DNA from: Pseudomonas sp. MYb118
GTDB taxonomy: Bacteria; Pseudomonadota; Gammaproteobacteria; Pseudomonadales; Pseudomonadaceae
NCBI RefSeq assembly: GCF_040947875.1
Contig: NZ_JBFRXN010000001.1
Span: 1 to 64,000, forward strand
Reading direction: 5' to 3'
Length of the DNA stretch: 64,000 nt
The notes beneath the pieces were generated by a model. That model was not told the origin of the DNA, made no database searches, and saw nothing but the letters and a program-made list of their open reading frames with translations. Made by a program: the position numbers and the translations under genes. Position 1 is the first letter of the stretch, and each line of letters starts with the position of its first letter. This document shows, piece after piece, positions 10,287 to 19,904 of the stretch.

Positions 10287-10592
10287 ATGTCAGTCGTTAC
10301 AGAAGTCTCTCCCAATGGGCAAAAGCTGACGATTTCCATCAAGGGGCGTTTTGATTTCGCCAAGCATCAAGCCTTTCGCGAATCTTACGAACACCTCCAG
10401 CCAAAGCCAGACTTTTTCGAAGTGAACCTCAAGGACGCCACCTACCTCGACAGTTCGGCGCTCGGCATGTTGCTGTTGTTGCGTGATCACGCCGGTGGCG
10501 AGAATGCCGAGATCAGGTTGACCCACGCCAACGCCGATGTGCGCAAGATCCTCGCCATTTCCAACTTCGAACAGATCTTCGACGTGGTGTGA
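10287..10592 (+). CDS. hsbA: Anti-anti-sigma factor HsbA (STAS domain)
   Basis: HsbA is the output of the HptB pathway; in P. aeruginosa its phosphorylation state decides whether it binds FlgM (motility) or the diguanylate cyclase HsbD (biofilm). The 101-residue protein is a single STAS domain with the phosphorylatable serine at Ser56 in YLDSSALGM. It overlaps hsbR by four bases. An inverted repeat CCTTGT (10246-10251) / ACAAGG (10271-10276) covers its ribosome site. Confidence 0.9.
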   Translation: MSVVTEVSPNGQKLTISIKGRFDFAKHQAFRESYEHLQPKPDFFEVNLKDATYLDSSALGMLLLLRDHAGGENAEIRLTHANADVRKILAISNFEQIFDVV

Positions 10593-12304
10593 ACAGCGTG
10601 CAACCGGTGGTGGAGACGCTGACGATACTGATCGCCGAGGACAGTGCGGCCGATCGCATGTTGCTGTCGAGTATCGTCCGGCGCCAGGGGCATCAAGTGC
10701 TCACGGCGGCCAATGGTGCGCAGGCGGTCGAAGCCTTTCGTCAGCAACGGCCGCAACTGGTGTTGATGGACGCGATGATGCCCGTCATGGACGGCTTCGA
10801 AGCGGCGCGGCAGATCAAGGCGCTGGCCGGCGAAACCCTGGTGCCGATCATTTTCCTGACCTCGCTCACTGAGAGCGAGGCGCTGGCCCGTTGCCTGGAG
10901 GCCGGAGGCGACGACTTTCTGGCAAAACCGTACAACCAGGTGATCCTCACCGCCAAAATCAAGGCGATGGATCGCTTGCGCCGGTTGCAGGCCACCGTGC
11001 TCGAGCAACGCGACCAGATTGCCCGGCACCACGATTACCTGTTGAACGAACAGCGGGTGGCCAAGGCGGTGTTCGACAAGGTCGCCCATTCCGGCTGTCT
11101 GAATGCCCGCAATATCCGTTACCTGCAATCGCCCTATGCGCTGTTCAACGGGGACTTGCTGCTGGCAGCGTTCACCCCGGCCGGCGACATGCATGTATTG
11201 CTGGGGGACTTTACCGGCCACGGCTTGCCCGCGGCGGTGGGGGCGATGCCGCTGGCCGAGGTGTTCTATGGCATGACCGCCAAGGGTTATGGTCTGAGCG
11301 AAACCCTGCGGGAGATGAACGCCAAACTCAAGCGCATCCTGCCGGTGGACATGTTCTGTTGTGCGACCCTGCTGTGCCTGAGTTTCCAGCGACGCTCGGT
11401 CGAGGTGTGGAATGGCGGCATGCCCGACGGTTACCTGCACAACATAGCCAGCGGCGAGCGTACGGCGCTCAAGGCCCGGCATTTGCCGCTCGGCGTGCTG
11501 AGCCCGCAGACCTTCGACGACCGTACCGAGGTCTACCCCATGGCGGTGGGCGATCGGGTCTTCCTGCTCTCCGACGGGGTGATCGACACCTGTGACGCCA
11601 ACGAGCACCTGTTCGGCGTCGAGCGCTTGCAGCAAGTGTTCGCGGCCAACCAGGATCCGGACCGGCTGTTCGAAGAGATCGAGCAGGCCTTGCACAACTT
11701 CCGTGGCGAAGCCCGCGACGATGTCAGCATGGTCGAAGTCAGCCTGGTGGAAGCCGCTCAGCTGAGCCCGCCGGCACTGGTCTATTCCGACAGCGGCCAG
11801 TCCTGCCCGCTGGACTGGTCGGTGAGTTTCGAGTTCCGCGCCGCGACGCTCAAGCGCTTCAACCCACTGCCGTACCTGCTGCAACTGCTGCTGGAAGTGC
11901 ATGGTTTGCGCGCGCAGAGCGGGGCGCTGTACAGCGTGCTCGCGGAGTTGTATTCCAATGCCCTGGAGCATGGCGTGCTGGGGCTGGACTCGAGCCTCAA
12001 GCGTGATGCCTCGGGTTTTACCCGCTACTATCAACAGCGCAATGCGCGTCTGGAGGAGCTGCAAGAGGGCTTCGTACGGGTGCATTTGCGGGTCGCGCCA
12101 AAGGAAGGCGGCGGCTGCCTGATGATTCAGGTCGAAGACAGTGGCAAGGGTTTTGATGTCGAAAGGGTCATGGCGCGCCCCGTTGACAGCATCCGTCTGT
12201 CGGGTCGTGGCGTCAGCCTGATTCGCCAGTTGGGCCACAATGCCCACTGGTCTGACGATGGTCGTACCGCCCGCGTGGAGTTTTTCTGGGAGGCTCTGGC
12301 ATAA
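10589..12304 (+). CDS. hsbR: Response regulator phosphatase/kinase HsbR
   Basis: HsbR receives phosphate from HptB and acts on HsbA as a phosphatase or kinase. The 571-residue protein has a receiver domain (about 10-130, Asp61 in LMDAMMPVMDG), a coiled linker, a SpoIIE/PP2C-type phosphatase domain (about 175-385, with GDFTGHGLPAA and the late SDGV and DDVSMV motifs) and a C-terminal anti-sigma-type HATPase domain (about 430-570, with the late G-box VEDSGKGFD). GTG 10589 overlaps the hsbA stop. Confidence 0.9.
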   Translation: MNSVQPVVETLTILIAEDSAADRMLLSSIVRRQGHQVLTAANGAQAVEAFRQQRPQLVLMDAMMPVMDGFEAARQIKALAGETLVPIIFLTSLTESEALARCLEAGGDDFLAKPYNQVILTAKIKAMDRLRRLQATVLEQRDQIARHHDYLLNEQRVAKAVFDKVAHSGCLNARNIRYLQSPYALFNGDLLLAAFTPAGDMHVLLGDFTGHGLPAAVGAMPLAEVFYGMTAKGYGLSETLREMNAKLKRILPVDMFCCATLLCLSFQRRSVEVWNGGMPDGYLHNIASGERTALKARHLPLGVLSPQTFDDRTEVYPMAVGDRVFLLSDGVIDTCDANEHLFGVERLQQVFAANQDPDRLFEEIEQALHNFRGEARDDVSMVEVSLVEAAQLSPPALVYSDSGQSCPLDWSVSFEFRAATLKRFNPLPYLLQLLLEVHGLRAQSGALYSVLAELYSNALEHGVLGLDSSLKRDASGFTRYYQQRNARLEELQEGFVRVHLRVAPKEGGGCLMIQVEDSGKGFDVERVMARPVDSIRLSGRGVSLIRQLGHNAHWSDDGRTARVEFFWEALA

Positions 12305-12334
12305 TCCACGCATTCTTGATCAAGGAGTGAGCAA

Positions 12335-12703
12335 GTGGCTGACACACATCTGGACCGCGACGTGCTCAATGCGTTGCAAGAGGTCATGGAGGATGAGTAT
12401 CCGGCGTTGCTCGATACTTTTCTCATCGACTGCACCGAACGATTGAGCGTGCTGCATCAGGCTGGCGATGCCGAAACGCTGGGTGCCACAGCGCACAGTT
12501 TCAAGGGCAGTTGCAGCAACATGGGCGCCACGCGCCTCGCACGGCTCTGCCATGAGCTGGAGCAGCGCAGCAAACGACCGCCCTTGCAAGGCATCGAGCA
12601 ACTGATCGCCGACATTGATGGCGAGTTCGCCATCGTTCGTCCTATGTACGAAGCGGAGCGCCGACGTTCTCTCGCTGAAAACCAGACCATTCAGCGTTTT
12701 TAA
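12335..12703 (+). CDS. hptB: Histidine phosphotransfer protein HptB
   Basis: HptB relays phosphate from several hybrid sensors (PA1611, ErcS', RetS and SagS in P. aeruginosa) to HsbR. The 122-residue protein is a lone Hpt domain with phosphoacceptor His54 in AHSFKGSCSNMG. GTG 12335 is supported by an AAGGAG site at 12322-12327. It completes the hsbA-hsbR-hptB unit between fliJ and fliK. Confidence 0.92.
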   Translation: MADTHLDRDVLNALQEVMEDEYPALLDTFLIDCTERLSVLHQAGDAETLGATAHSFKGSCSNMGATRLARLCHELEQRSKRPPLQGIEQLIADIDGEFAIVRPMYEAERRRSLAENQTIQRF

Positions 12704-12720
12704 CCGGGGTTGGGCAAAGC

Positions 12721-12736
12721 TGGCTCAACCCTTGCA
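12721..12736 (+). promoter_or_regulatory. sigma-54 promoter of fliK
   Basis: TGGCTCAACCCTTGCA fits TGGCAC-N5-TTGCW with one mismatch and correct GG-N10-GC spacing, 50 bases before the fliK ATG. Confidence 0.8.
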
Positions 12737-12785
12737 GTAATCTGCGCAACTGTACTTACGAATTCCAGTGCGCGGAGACCGCTTC

Positions 12786-14156
12786 ATGCCCGTTACCCCC
12801 AATATTCTTCTTCAGGCCACCGCGCAGGCCAAGACTCAAGCCGCCTCCGCCAATTCAACGGCGCTGACCGCAGAGCCCGGGGACAAGGCGTCCAGCTTCG
12901 CTCAGGTCTATGCCAACCAGGCTCAGAACAAGCCCTTCGCCGCCACTGATGCGCCGGTCAAGCCGACCCGCGACAAGGTGCCGGAAAAGGCGGCGGACAA
13001 CGCCGGCAAGAAGGACGTCAGCGACAACAAGTCTGCCGCCCCCGAGCCGACGGTTGCCGATAGCGGCAAATCCTTGCCCGCCGAAAAACCGGCGTCCGCC
13101 GATGACAAGACTGCCAGTGACGATACCGCGGACGAGGCGGCGACGCCGGTCGCCGGCACGACGCCGACTGATCCTGCCCTCGACCCGGCGCTGCTGCCCG
13201 AGCTGCAACCGGTGGTGACCGAGCCGGTGCCGCAAGCACCTCCCGTTGCCGCTGTCGTGCAGCCGCAGGTTGAAGCCCCGGTTGCCGTCGCCGTGGTTGC
13301 GGCGCAGCCAGCCGTGGCGGCTGACAGCGATTTCGATCCTGAAGCCGATCCGCTCGATGCCTTGCCGGCCGTGCGCATGGCGATGGAGCAGGGCGGTCAT
13401 ATTTCCGCCGCCAGTCAGGCCCAGCCCAAGGCCGCGCCAACCCCTGCGCAGGCCCAGGCTGACGGCGAACCGACTTCGGCACAGAACTTCGCCGCCGGCA
13501 TGGCGAGCATGCTCGACGTCCAGGCTGACAAGGACAGCACCAGTCAGGGTGGAGAAAAGGCCTTCAGCGGGTTGATCAGTGATGGCCTCAAGGACTTGAA
13601 GTCCGCCAGCAGCGACACCCGTGTCGATGACTTCGCCAATCGCCTGGCCGCACTGACCCAGGCGGCCACACCGAAAACCGCCAATGCGGTGCCGGTCAAC
13701 CAGCCGATCGCCATGCATCAGAACGGCTGGACCGAGGAGGTGGTGAACCGGGTCATGTACCTGTCCAGCGCCAATCTCAAGGCGGCCGACATCCAGTTGC
13801 AACCGGCGGAGCTGGGGCGTCTGGATATTCGCGTCAACATGGTGCCGGATCAGCAGACCCAGGTGACGTTCATGAGCGCCCACCCAAGCGTGCGTGAAGC
13901 CCTGGACGGACAAATGCACCGCCTGCGCGACATGTTTGCCCAGCAGGGCATGGGGCAGGTCGACGTCAATGTGTCCGACCAGTCCCGCGGTTCGCAGCAA
14001 GGCCAGGAGCAGGCGCAACAGAGCCAGAGCGGTCGCGCCACTGCCAATGGCGGTCGGATCGACACGCCGGAAGACGAACTCGCCACCAGCATCGCCGAAG
14101 CAGCCGCTACCGCCACCAGCGTGATCGGCACCAGTGCAGTCGATTACTACGCCTGA
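12786..14156 (+). CDS. fliK: Flagellar hook-length control protein FliK
   Basis: FliK measures hook length and triggers the FlhB substrate switch. The 456-residue protein has a long low-complexity Ala/Pro/Lys-rich N-terminal ruler region (about 1-300) and the conserved C-terminal Flg_hook domain (about 325-410, with LQPAELGRLDIRV). ATG 12786 is preferred over GTG 12768 because GGAG sits at 12773-12776. It has its own sigma-54 promoter. Confidence 0.93.
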   Translation: MPVTPNILLQATAQAKTQAASANSTALTAEPGDKASSFAQVYANQAQNKPFAATDAPVKPTRDKVPEKAADNAGKKDVSDNKSAAPEPTVADSGKSLPAEKPASADDKTASDDTADEAATPVAGTTPTDPALDPALLPELQPVVTEPVPQAPPVAAVVQPQVEAPVAVAVVAAQPAVAADSDFDPEADPLDALPAVRMAMEQGGHISAASQAQPKAAPTPAQAQADGEPTSAQNFAAGMASMLDVQADKDSTSQGGEKAFSGLISDGLKDLKSASSDTRVDDFANRLAALTQAATPKTANAVPVNQPIAMHQNGWTEEVVNRVMYLSSANLKAADIQLQPAELGRLDIRVNMVPDQQTQVTFMSAHPSVREALDGQMHRLRDMFAQQGMGQVDVNVSDQSRGSQQGQEQAQQSQSGRATANGGRIDTPEDELATSIAEAAATATSVIGTSAVDYYA

Positions 14157-14176
14157 TTATTCACGCAGGTCACTTG

Positions 14177-14260
14177 TGGGAGCGAGCCTGCTCGCGATGC
14201 GATTTTCAGTCACCGATGGGTGCCTGACTGGCCGCATCGCGAGCAGGCTCGCTCCCACAG
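14177..14260. repeat. REPIN (two inverted REPs)
   Basis: GTGGGAGCGAGCCTGCTCGC (from 14177) is followed after about 40 bases by its reverse complement, ending CTCCCACAG at 14260. It lies between the fliK stop and the fliL promoter and could form a long hairpin. Confidence 0.92.
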
Positions 14261-14287
14261 TGGTTTGTGGTGCCCCGCACAAGGTTC

Positions 14288-14303
14288 TGGCATAACACTT
14301 GCT
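14288..14303 (+). promoter_or_regulatory. sigma-54 promoter of fliLMNOPQR-flhB
   Basis: TGGCATAACACTTGCT fits the -24/-12 consensus with one mismatch, 51 bases before fliL. Confidence 0.82.
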
Positions 14304-14353
14304 CTCCCCTATCCGTGCAACTGTTTACCCCCGAATAGTGACGGATTATTGGC

Positions 14354-14857
14354 ATGGCGAAGAGCGAAGCTGCAGCAGTAAAAGACCCCGCAACCAAAGG
14401 CAAACTCAAGCTGATCATTGCAGGCGTGATAGCGCTGCTGCTGGCGATCGGCTTGTCGGTAGGGGCCACCTGGTACTTCATGCACAGCAGCCAGAGCAAG
14501 CCTGCCGCCCCGGTCGAAGCCGCTCCGGTCGGCAAGCAGGCGGCGATTTTCGAGGCGCTGCTGCCCGCATTCGTGGCCAACTACAACCAGAACGGCCGTC
14601 AGCGCTACATGCAGGTGAGCATCACCATGATGGCGCGCAACCAGGCGGACCTGGATGCCCTCAAAGTTCACATGCCAGTGATCCGCAACAACCTGGTCAT
14701 GCTGTTTTCCGCGCAGGATTTCGCCACCCTGGCATCGCCGGTCGGTCAGGAAATGCTGCGTCAGAAAGCCACTGCCAGCGTCCAGGAAGTGGCGCAGAAA
14801 GAGCTCGGCAAAGTAGTCGTTGAACAGTTGCTTTTCACTAATTTCGTACTGCAGTAG
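14354..14857 (+). CDS. fliL: Flagellar basal body-associated protein FliL
   Basis: FliL is a single-pass inner-membrane protein that rings the stator units and supports torque. The 167-residue protein has a charged cytoplasmic N-terminus, a membrane helix at about 20-40 and a periplasmic domain ending in the conserved VLFTNFVLQ-type tail (LLFTNFVLQ). It is the first gene of the export-apparatus operon. Confidence 0.95.
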   Translation: MAKSEAAAVKDPATKGKLKLIIAGVIALLLAIGLSVGATWYFMHSSQSKPAAPVEAAPVGKQAAIFEALLPAFVANYNQNGRQRYMQVSITMMARNQADLDALKVHMPVIRNNLVMLFSAQDFATLASPVGQEMLRQKATASVQEVAQKELGKVVVEQLLFTNFVLQ

Positions 14858-14866
14858 GAACACGAC

Positions 14867-15835
14867 ATGGCCGTGCAGGACCTGCTGTCCCAGGATGAGA
14901 TCGACGCGCTGTTGCATGGCGTCGACGATGGTCTGGTACAGACCGATACCGCTACCGAGCCCGGCAGCGTCAAAAGCTATGACCTGACCAGCCAGGATCG
15001 CATCGTCCGTGGACGCATGCCGACCCTGGAAATGATCAACGAGCGTTTTGCCCGCTACACGCGCATCAGCATGTTCAACATGCTGCGCCGTTCCGCGGAC
15101 GTGGCGGTCGGTGGCGTGCAGGTGATGAAGTTCGGCGAATACGTGCACTCGCTGTACGTGCCCACCAGCCTCAACCTGGTCAAGATCAAGCCTTTGCGCG
15201 GCACGGCGCTGTTCATTCTCGACGCCAAGCTGGTGTTCAAGCTGGTGGACAACTTTTTTGGCGGCGATGGCCGTCACGCCAAGATCGAAGGGCGTGAATT
15301 CACCCCGACCGAGCTGCGCGTGGTGCGCATGGTGCTGGAGCAGGCCTTCGTCGACTTGAAGGAAGCCTGGCAGGCGATCATGGAAGTGAACTTCGAGTAC
15401 ATCAACTCGGAAGTGAACCCGGCCATGGCCAACATCGTCGGCCCGAGCGAGGCCATCGTGGTCTCGACCTTCCACATCGAACTCGATGGCGGTGGCGGCG
15501 ACCTGCACGTGACCATGCCGTACTCGATGATCGAGCCGGTGCGCGAAATGCTCGACGCCGGCTTCCAGTCGGACCTCGACGACCAGGACGAGCGCTGGGT
15601 CAATGCCCTGCGCCAGGACGTGCTGGATGTTGATGTGCCGATCGGTGCCACGGTCGCCCGTCGCCAGTTGAAGCTGCGCGACATCCTGCACATGCAGCCG
15701 GGGGACATCATCCCGGTGGAAATGCCTGAAGACATGATCATGCGCGCCAACGGCGTGCCGGCCTTCAAGGTCAAGATGGGTTCGCACAAGGGCAACCTCG
15801 CGTTGCAAGTGATCGAGCCGATCGAGCGCCGTTGA
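14867..15835 (+). CDS. fliM: Flagellar motor switch protein FliM
   Basis: FliM forms the wall of the C ring and binds CheY-P. The 322-residue protein begins with the CheY-docking peptide LLSQDEIDALL, followed by the CheC-like middle domain (about 45-230) and a C-terminal SpoA domain. ATG 14867 is 9 bases after fliL. Confidence 0.97.
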   Translation: MAVQDLLSQDEIDALLHGVDDGLVQTDTATEPGSVKSYDLTSQDRIVRGRMPTLEMINERFARYTRISMFNMLRRSADVAVGGVQVMKFGEYVHSLYVPTSLNLVKIKPLRGTALFILDAKLVFKLVDNFFGGDGRHAKIEGREFTPTELRVVRMVLEQAFVDLKEAWQAIMEVNFEYINSEVNPAMANIVGPSEAIVVSTFHIELDGGGGDLHVTMPYSMIEPVREMLDAGFQSDLDDQDERWVNALRQDVLDVDVPIGATVARRQLKLRDILHMQPGDIIPVEMPEDMIMRANGVPAFKVKMGSHKGNLALQVIEPIERR

Positions 15836-15902
15836 GCGGCGCTCCTACCCATTCGCGATTAACTGACGGCAGCTCACCAGGGTTGCCCGCCGAGGACACA
15901 AG

Positions 15903-16361
15903 ATGGCTGACGAAATGAATACCCAGGACGACCAGGCACTGGCCGATGAGTGGGCTGCGGCCCTGGAAGAGACCGGTGAAGGCGGGCAGGCCGATATCAA
16001 TGCATTGCTGGCTGCCGACGCTGCCACTTCGTCGTCCAACCGCCTGCCGATGGAAGAATTCGGCAGCGTGCCGAAAAACACCGACCCGGTGAGCCTGGAA
16101 GGTCCGAACCTGGACGTGATCCTCGACATCCCGGTGTCGATTTCCATGGAAGTCGGCAGCACCGACATCAACATCCGCAACCTGCTGCAACTCAACCAGG
16201 GCTCGGTGATCGAACTCGATCGACTGGCCGGTGAGCCGCTGGACGTGCTGGTCAACGGCACGTTGATCGCCCACGGCGAAGTGGTGGTGGTCAACGAGAA
16301 GTTCGGCATCCGCCTGACTGACGTGATCAGCCCAAGCGAACGCATCAAGAAGCTGCGCTGA
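15903..16361 (+). CDS. fliN: Flagellar motor switch protein FliN
   Basis: FliN forms the base of the C ring and a docking site for FliH. The 152-residue protein has an acidic variable N-terminus and the SpoA domain at about 72-152 (DVILDIPVSISMEVGSTDI and onward). The 67-base gap after fliM contains no recognisable element. Confidence 0.97.
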   Translation: MADEMNTQDDQALADEWAAALEETGEGGQADINALLAADAATSSSNRLPMEEFGSVPKNTDPVSLEGPNLDVILDIPVSISMEVGSTDINIRNLLQLNQGSVIELDRLAGEPLDVLVNGTLIAHGEVVVVNEKFGIRLTDVISPSERIKKLR

Positions 16362-16808
16362 GTGAAAAAGGTTCTGGGTTCCTGGTTGTTGCTGGCGCTT
16401 TCCACGGGCGCGCTGGCGGCTGAGCCGGTGGCAAGCGCTGCTGCCGCGGCGCCGGCTGTCGGCAGCGGTGTGGCGGGGCAGTTGACGCAACTGGTGCTGG
16501 GTCTGCTGCTGGTGCTGGGGCTGATTTTCTTCCTCGCCTGGTTGTTGCGCCGCGTGCAGCAGGCCGGACCGGCCGGCAAGGGGCAGGTGATCGAGCTGAT
16601 CGGCTCGCGCGCGCTCGGCCCGCGTGACCGTCTGATGCTGGTACAGGTCGGCAACGAGCAGATTCTGCTCGGGTTGAGCCCCGGCACTATCACGGCGTTG
16701 CATGTGCTCAAGGAGCCGGTGCAGGTGCCGACCACCGAGAAAGCCACCCCGGAGTTTGCCCAGCGTCTGATGGAGCTGATGGGCAAGGATCAGAAGGATA
16801 AGAAGTAA
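16362..16808 (+). CDS. fliO: Flagellar biosynthetic protein FliO
   Basis: FliO is an assembly factor for the FliP pore of the export gate. The 148-residue protein has a signal-like N-terminal hydrophobic stretch, a membrane helix at about 41-62 and a cytoplasmic FliO domain. It starts at GTG immediately after the fliN stop and ends one base into fliP, as in other Pseudomonas loci. Confidence 0.9.
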   Translation: MKKVLGSWLLLALSTGALAAEPVASAAAAAPAVGSGVAGQLTQLVLGLLLVLGLIFFLAWLLRRVQQAGPAGKGQVIELIGSRALGPRDRLMLVQVGNEQILLGLSPGTITALHVLKEPVQVPTTEKATPEFAQRLMELMGKDQKDKK

Positions 16809-17566
16809 TGGGTGCGCTACGCATCGTCTTGACGCTGGCTCTGATGCTGGCTGCACCGTTGGCCTTCGCCGCGGATCCGTTGTCGATTCCGGCCATCACC
16901 CTGGGCACCAATGCCGAGGGCGCGCAGGAGTATTCGGTCAGCCTGCAGATCCTGCTGATCATGACTGCGCTGAGCTTCATCCCGGCGTTCGTCGTGCTGA
17001 TGACCAGCTTTACCCGGATCATCATTGTCTTCTCGATCCTGCGCCAGGCCCTGGGCCTGCAGCAGACGCCGTCGAACCAGATCCTCACTGGCCTGGCGCT
17101 GTTTCTGACCCTGTTCATCATGGCGCCGGTGTTCGACCGGGTGAACCAGGATGCCTTGCAGCCGTACCTGGCGGAAAAGCTCACGGCGCAGGACGCGGTG
17201 GCCAAGGCCCAGGTGCCGATCAAGGACTTCATGCTCGCCCAGACCCGCACCAGCGACCTGGAATTGTTCATGCGCCTGTCCAAGCGCACGGACATCGCCA
17301 CGCCGGATCAGGCGCCGCTGACCATCCTGGTGCCGGCGTTCGTCACATCTGAGCTGAAAACCGCGTTCCAGATCGGTTTCATGATCTTCATTCCGTTTCT
17401 GATCATCGACATGGTCGTGGCCAGTGTGCTGATGGCCATGGGTATGATGATGCTCTCGCCGCTGATCATTTCCCTGCCGTTCAAGATCATGCTGTTCGTG
17501 CTGGTGGATGGCTGGGCGTTGATCATCGGGACCCTGGCGAGCAGCTTCGGCGGTGTCTCGCCATGA
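16808..17566 (+). CDS. fliP: Flagellar export gate protein FliP
   Basis: Five FliP subunits form the core of the FliPQR export channel in the MS ring. The 252-residue protein has a cleavable-looking N-terminal hydrophobic segment ending AFAAD and four membrane helices, with family motifs [15 protein letters not shown] and [13 protein letters not shown]. It overlaps fliO by one base and fliQ by four. Confidence 0.97.
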   Translation: MGALRIVLTLALMLAAPLAFAADPLSIPAITLGTNAEGAQEYSVSLQILLIMTALSFIPAFVVLMTSFTRIIIVFSILRQALGLQQTPSNQILTGLALFLTLFIMAPVFDRVNQDALQPYLAEKLTAQDAVAKAQVPIKDFMLAQTRTSDLELFMRLSKRTDIATPDQAPLTILVPAFVTSELKTAFQIGFMIFIPFLIIDMVVASVLMAMGMMMLSPLIISLPFKIMLFVLVDGWALIIGTLASSFGGVSP

Positions 17567-17832
17567 CGCCGGAAGTTGCGGTCGATATCTTCCGTGAAGC
17601 CCTGTGGCTGACCACCATGATGGTCGCAGTGCTGGTGATTCCCAGTCTGCTGGTCGGCCTGCTGGTGGCCATGTTCCAGGCCGCTACGCAAATCAACGAA
17701 CAGACCCTGAGCTTCCTGCCGCGTCTGCTGGTGATGCTGGTGACCCTGATCGTGGCCGGCCCATGGCTGGTGCAGACCTTCATGGAATACATCATCCAGC
17801 TGTACCACAACATTCCGATGGTCATCGGTTAA
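17563..17832 (+). CDS. fliQ: Flagellar export gate protein FliQ
   Basis: FliQ wraps the outside of the FliP/FliR channel. The 89-residue protein has two membrane hairpin helices (about 15-40 and 50-75) and the family motif [15 protein letters not shown]. It is coupled to fliP by an ATGA overlap. Confidence 0.97.
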   Translation: MTPEVAVDIFREALWLTTMMVAVLVIPSLLVGLLVAMFQAATQINEQTLSFLPRLLVMLVTLIVAGPWLVQTFMEYIIQLYHNIPMVIG

Positions 17833-17835
17833 GCC

Positions 17836-18621
17836 ATGTCGTCGCTGCTGCAACTGACCGATACCCAGATCAGTACCTGGGTGGCGACGTTCATGTTGCC
17901 CCTGTTTCGCGTCGGCGCGCTGCTGATGGTCATGCCGGTGTTCGGTACGACCCTGCTTCCCCGGCGGATTCGCCTGTATCTCACCGTGGCCATTACGGTG
18001 GCGATTGTTCCTGCCCTGCCACCGATGCCGGCGGTCAACCCGCTGGATTTGAGCGGCCTGCTGCTGATTGCCGAGCAAATTCTCGTCGGTGCGGTGCTGG
18101 GGTTCGCCATGCAGCTGTTTTTCCATGCTTTCGTGGTGGCGGGGCAGATCGTCGCCGTGCAGATGGGGATGGCGTTCGCGGCCATGGTCGACCCGACCAA
18201 CGGGGTGTCCGTGGCCGTGATCGGGCAGTTTTTCACCATGTTGGTGACGCTGATGTTCCTGGCCATGAATGGCCATCTGGTGGTGTTCGAAGTGCTTACC
18301 GAGAGCTTCACCACCTTGCCGGTCGGCAGTGGGTTGATGGTCAATCACTTCTGGGAACTGGCCGGCAAGCTCGGCTGGGTGCTGGCCGCAGCGCTAGTGC
18401 TGGTGCTGCCGGCGATCACCGCGCTGCTGGTGGTCAACATCGCGTTTGGCATCATGACCCGCGCGGCGCCACAGCTGAACATTTTCTCCATCGGTTTTCC
18501 CCTGACCCTGGTGCTTGGCCTGTTCATTGTCTGGGTCGGCCTGGCGGACATTCTCAATCAGTATCAACCGCTGGCCTCCGAGGCCTTGCAGTTTTTACGC
18601 GAACTGGCACAGGCGCGCTGA
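17836..18621 (+). CDS. fliR: Flagellar export gate protein FliR
   Basis: A single FliR completes the FliP5Q4R1 export gate and contacts FlhB. The 261-residue protein is strongly hydrophobic with about six membrane segments and the FliR motif FRVGALLMVMPVFG near the N-terminus. It sits three bases after fliQ. Confidence 0.96.
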   Translation: MSSLLQLTDTQISTWVATFMLPLFRVGALLMVMPVFGTTLLPRRIRLYLTVAITVAIVPALPPMPAVNPLDLSGLLLIAEQILVGAVLGFAMQLFFHAFVVAGQIVAVQMGMAFAAMVDPTNGVSVAVIGQFFTMLVTLMFLAMNGHLVVFEVLTESFTTLPVGSGLMVNHFWELAGKLGWVLAAALVLVLPAITALLVVNIAFGIMTRAAPQLNIFSIGFPLTLVLGLFIVWVGLADILNQYQPLASEALQFLRELAQAR

Positions 18622-18624
18622 GTC

Positions 18625-19764
18625 ATGGCTGAGAGCGAAAGCGGGCAGGACAAAACAGAAGACCCCACGGAGAAAAAGAAAAAGGACGCCCGGGAGAAGG
18701 GCGAAATTGCTCGCTCCAAGGAACTCAACACCCTGGCGATCATGCTGGCCGGTTCCTGTGCGCTGCTGATTTTCGGCGGGGCGCTGGCCCAGGAGCTGAT
18801 GGAGTTGATGCGGCAGAACTTCACGCTGACGCGGGAAGTCATCCTCGACCAGCGTTCCATGAGCACCTACCTGATGAGCTCGGGCCTGAGCGCCTTGCTG
18901 GCCATCCAGCCGATCATGATCACCCTGGTGCTGGCGGCGCTGATCGGCCCGATTTCCCTCGGTGGCTGGCTGTTCGCGGCCGGCTCGCTGGCGCCGAAAT
19001 TCAGTCGGATGAACCCCCTGGCGGGCCTCAAGCGGATGTTTTCGCCCAAGGCGCTGGTGGAGCTGCTCAAAGCTTTCGCGAAGTTCCTGATCGTGCTGAT
19101 CGTGGCGCTGACCGTGTTGTCGGCGGATATCGACGACCTGCTGCGCATCGCCCATGAGCCCCTGGAAATGGCCATCATCCATTGCCTGCAAGTGGTGGGC
19201 TGGAGCACTTTGTGGATGTCTTGCGGCTTGATCGTCATCGCGGCCGTGGACGTGCCGGTGCAGCTGTGGGAAAGCCACAAGAAGCTGTTGATGACCAAGC
19301 AGGAAGTGCGCGACGAACACAAGGACGCGGAGGGCAAGCCGGAGGTCAAGCAGCGGATTCGCCAGTTGCAGCGTGAAGTTTCCCAGCGGCGCATGATGGC
19401 GGCGATTCCCGAAGCCGACGTGGTCATCACCAACCCGACGCACTACGCGGTCGCTCTCAAATACGACCCGGACAAAGGCAGCGCGCCGGTACTGCTGGCC
19501 AAGGGCAGCGACTTCCTGGCCCTGAAAATCCGTGAAATTGCCGTGGCCAACCAGGTGTTGATGCTGGAGTCGCCGGCGCTGGCACGTTCGATCTATTACT
19601 CCACCGAACTGGAACAGGAAATTCCTGGCGGCCTGTACCTCGCGGTCGCCCAGGTGCTGGCGTACGTCTACCAGATTCGCCAGTTCAAGGCAGGCAAGGG
19701 CAAGCGTCCGGATCCGTTGAAGGACGACCTGCCGATTCCGCCGGATTTGCGCCGCGATACCTGA
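18625..19764 (+). CDS. flhB: Flagellar export switch protein FlhB
   Basis: FlhB closes around the export gate and changes substrate class from rod/hook to filament after autocleavage. The 379-residue protein has a charged N-terminus, four membrane helices and a C-terminal cytoplasmic domain with the cleavage motif NPTH (Asn270-Pro271). It is the last gene before a REPIN. Compare the stand-alone FlhB C-domain at 34450. Confidence 0.97.
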   Translation: MAESESGQDKTEDPTEKKKKDAREKGEIARSKELNTLAIMLAGSCALLIFGGALAQELMELMRQNFTLTREVILDQRSMSTYLMSSGLSALLAIQPIMITLVLAALIGPISLGGWLFAAGSLAPKFSRMNPLAGLKRMFSPKALVELLKAFAKFLIVLIVALTVLSADIDDLLRIAHEPLEMAIIHCLQVVGWSTLWMSCGLIVIAAVDVPVQLWESHKKLLMTKQEVRDEHKDAEGKPEVKQRIRQLQREVSQRRMMAAIPEADVVITNPTHYAVALKYDPDKGSAPVLLAKGSDFLALKIREIAVANQVLMLESPALARSIYYSTELEQEIPGGLYLAVAQVLAYVYQIRQFKAGKGKRPDPLKDDLPIPPDLRRDT

Positions 19765-19776
19765 CCCCCCCCTCTC

Positions 19777-19866
19777 TGTAGGAGCGAGCTTGCTCGCGAT
19801 GCGATGTGTCAGGCGACGTATGTATTGACCGGCACGCCATCATCGCGAGCAAGCTCGCTCCTACAG
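19777..19866. repeat. REPIN
   Basis: CTGTAGGAGCGAGCTTGCTC and its reverse complement face each other across about 40 bases. This is the GTAGGAGC variant of the REP. It lies between flhB and the flhA promoter. Confidence 0.92.
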
Positions 19867-19904
19867 GTATCAGCAACCCCTCTATTCCCGCCCTCTGCAA
19901 AAGT

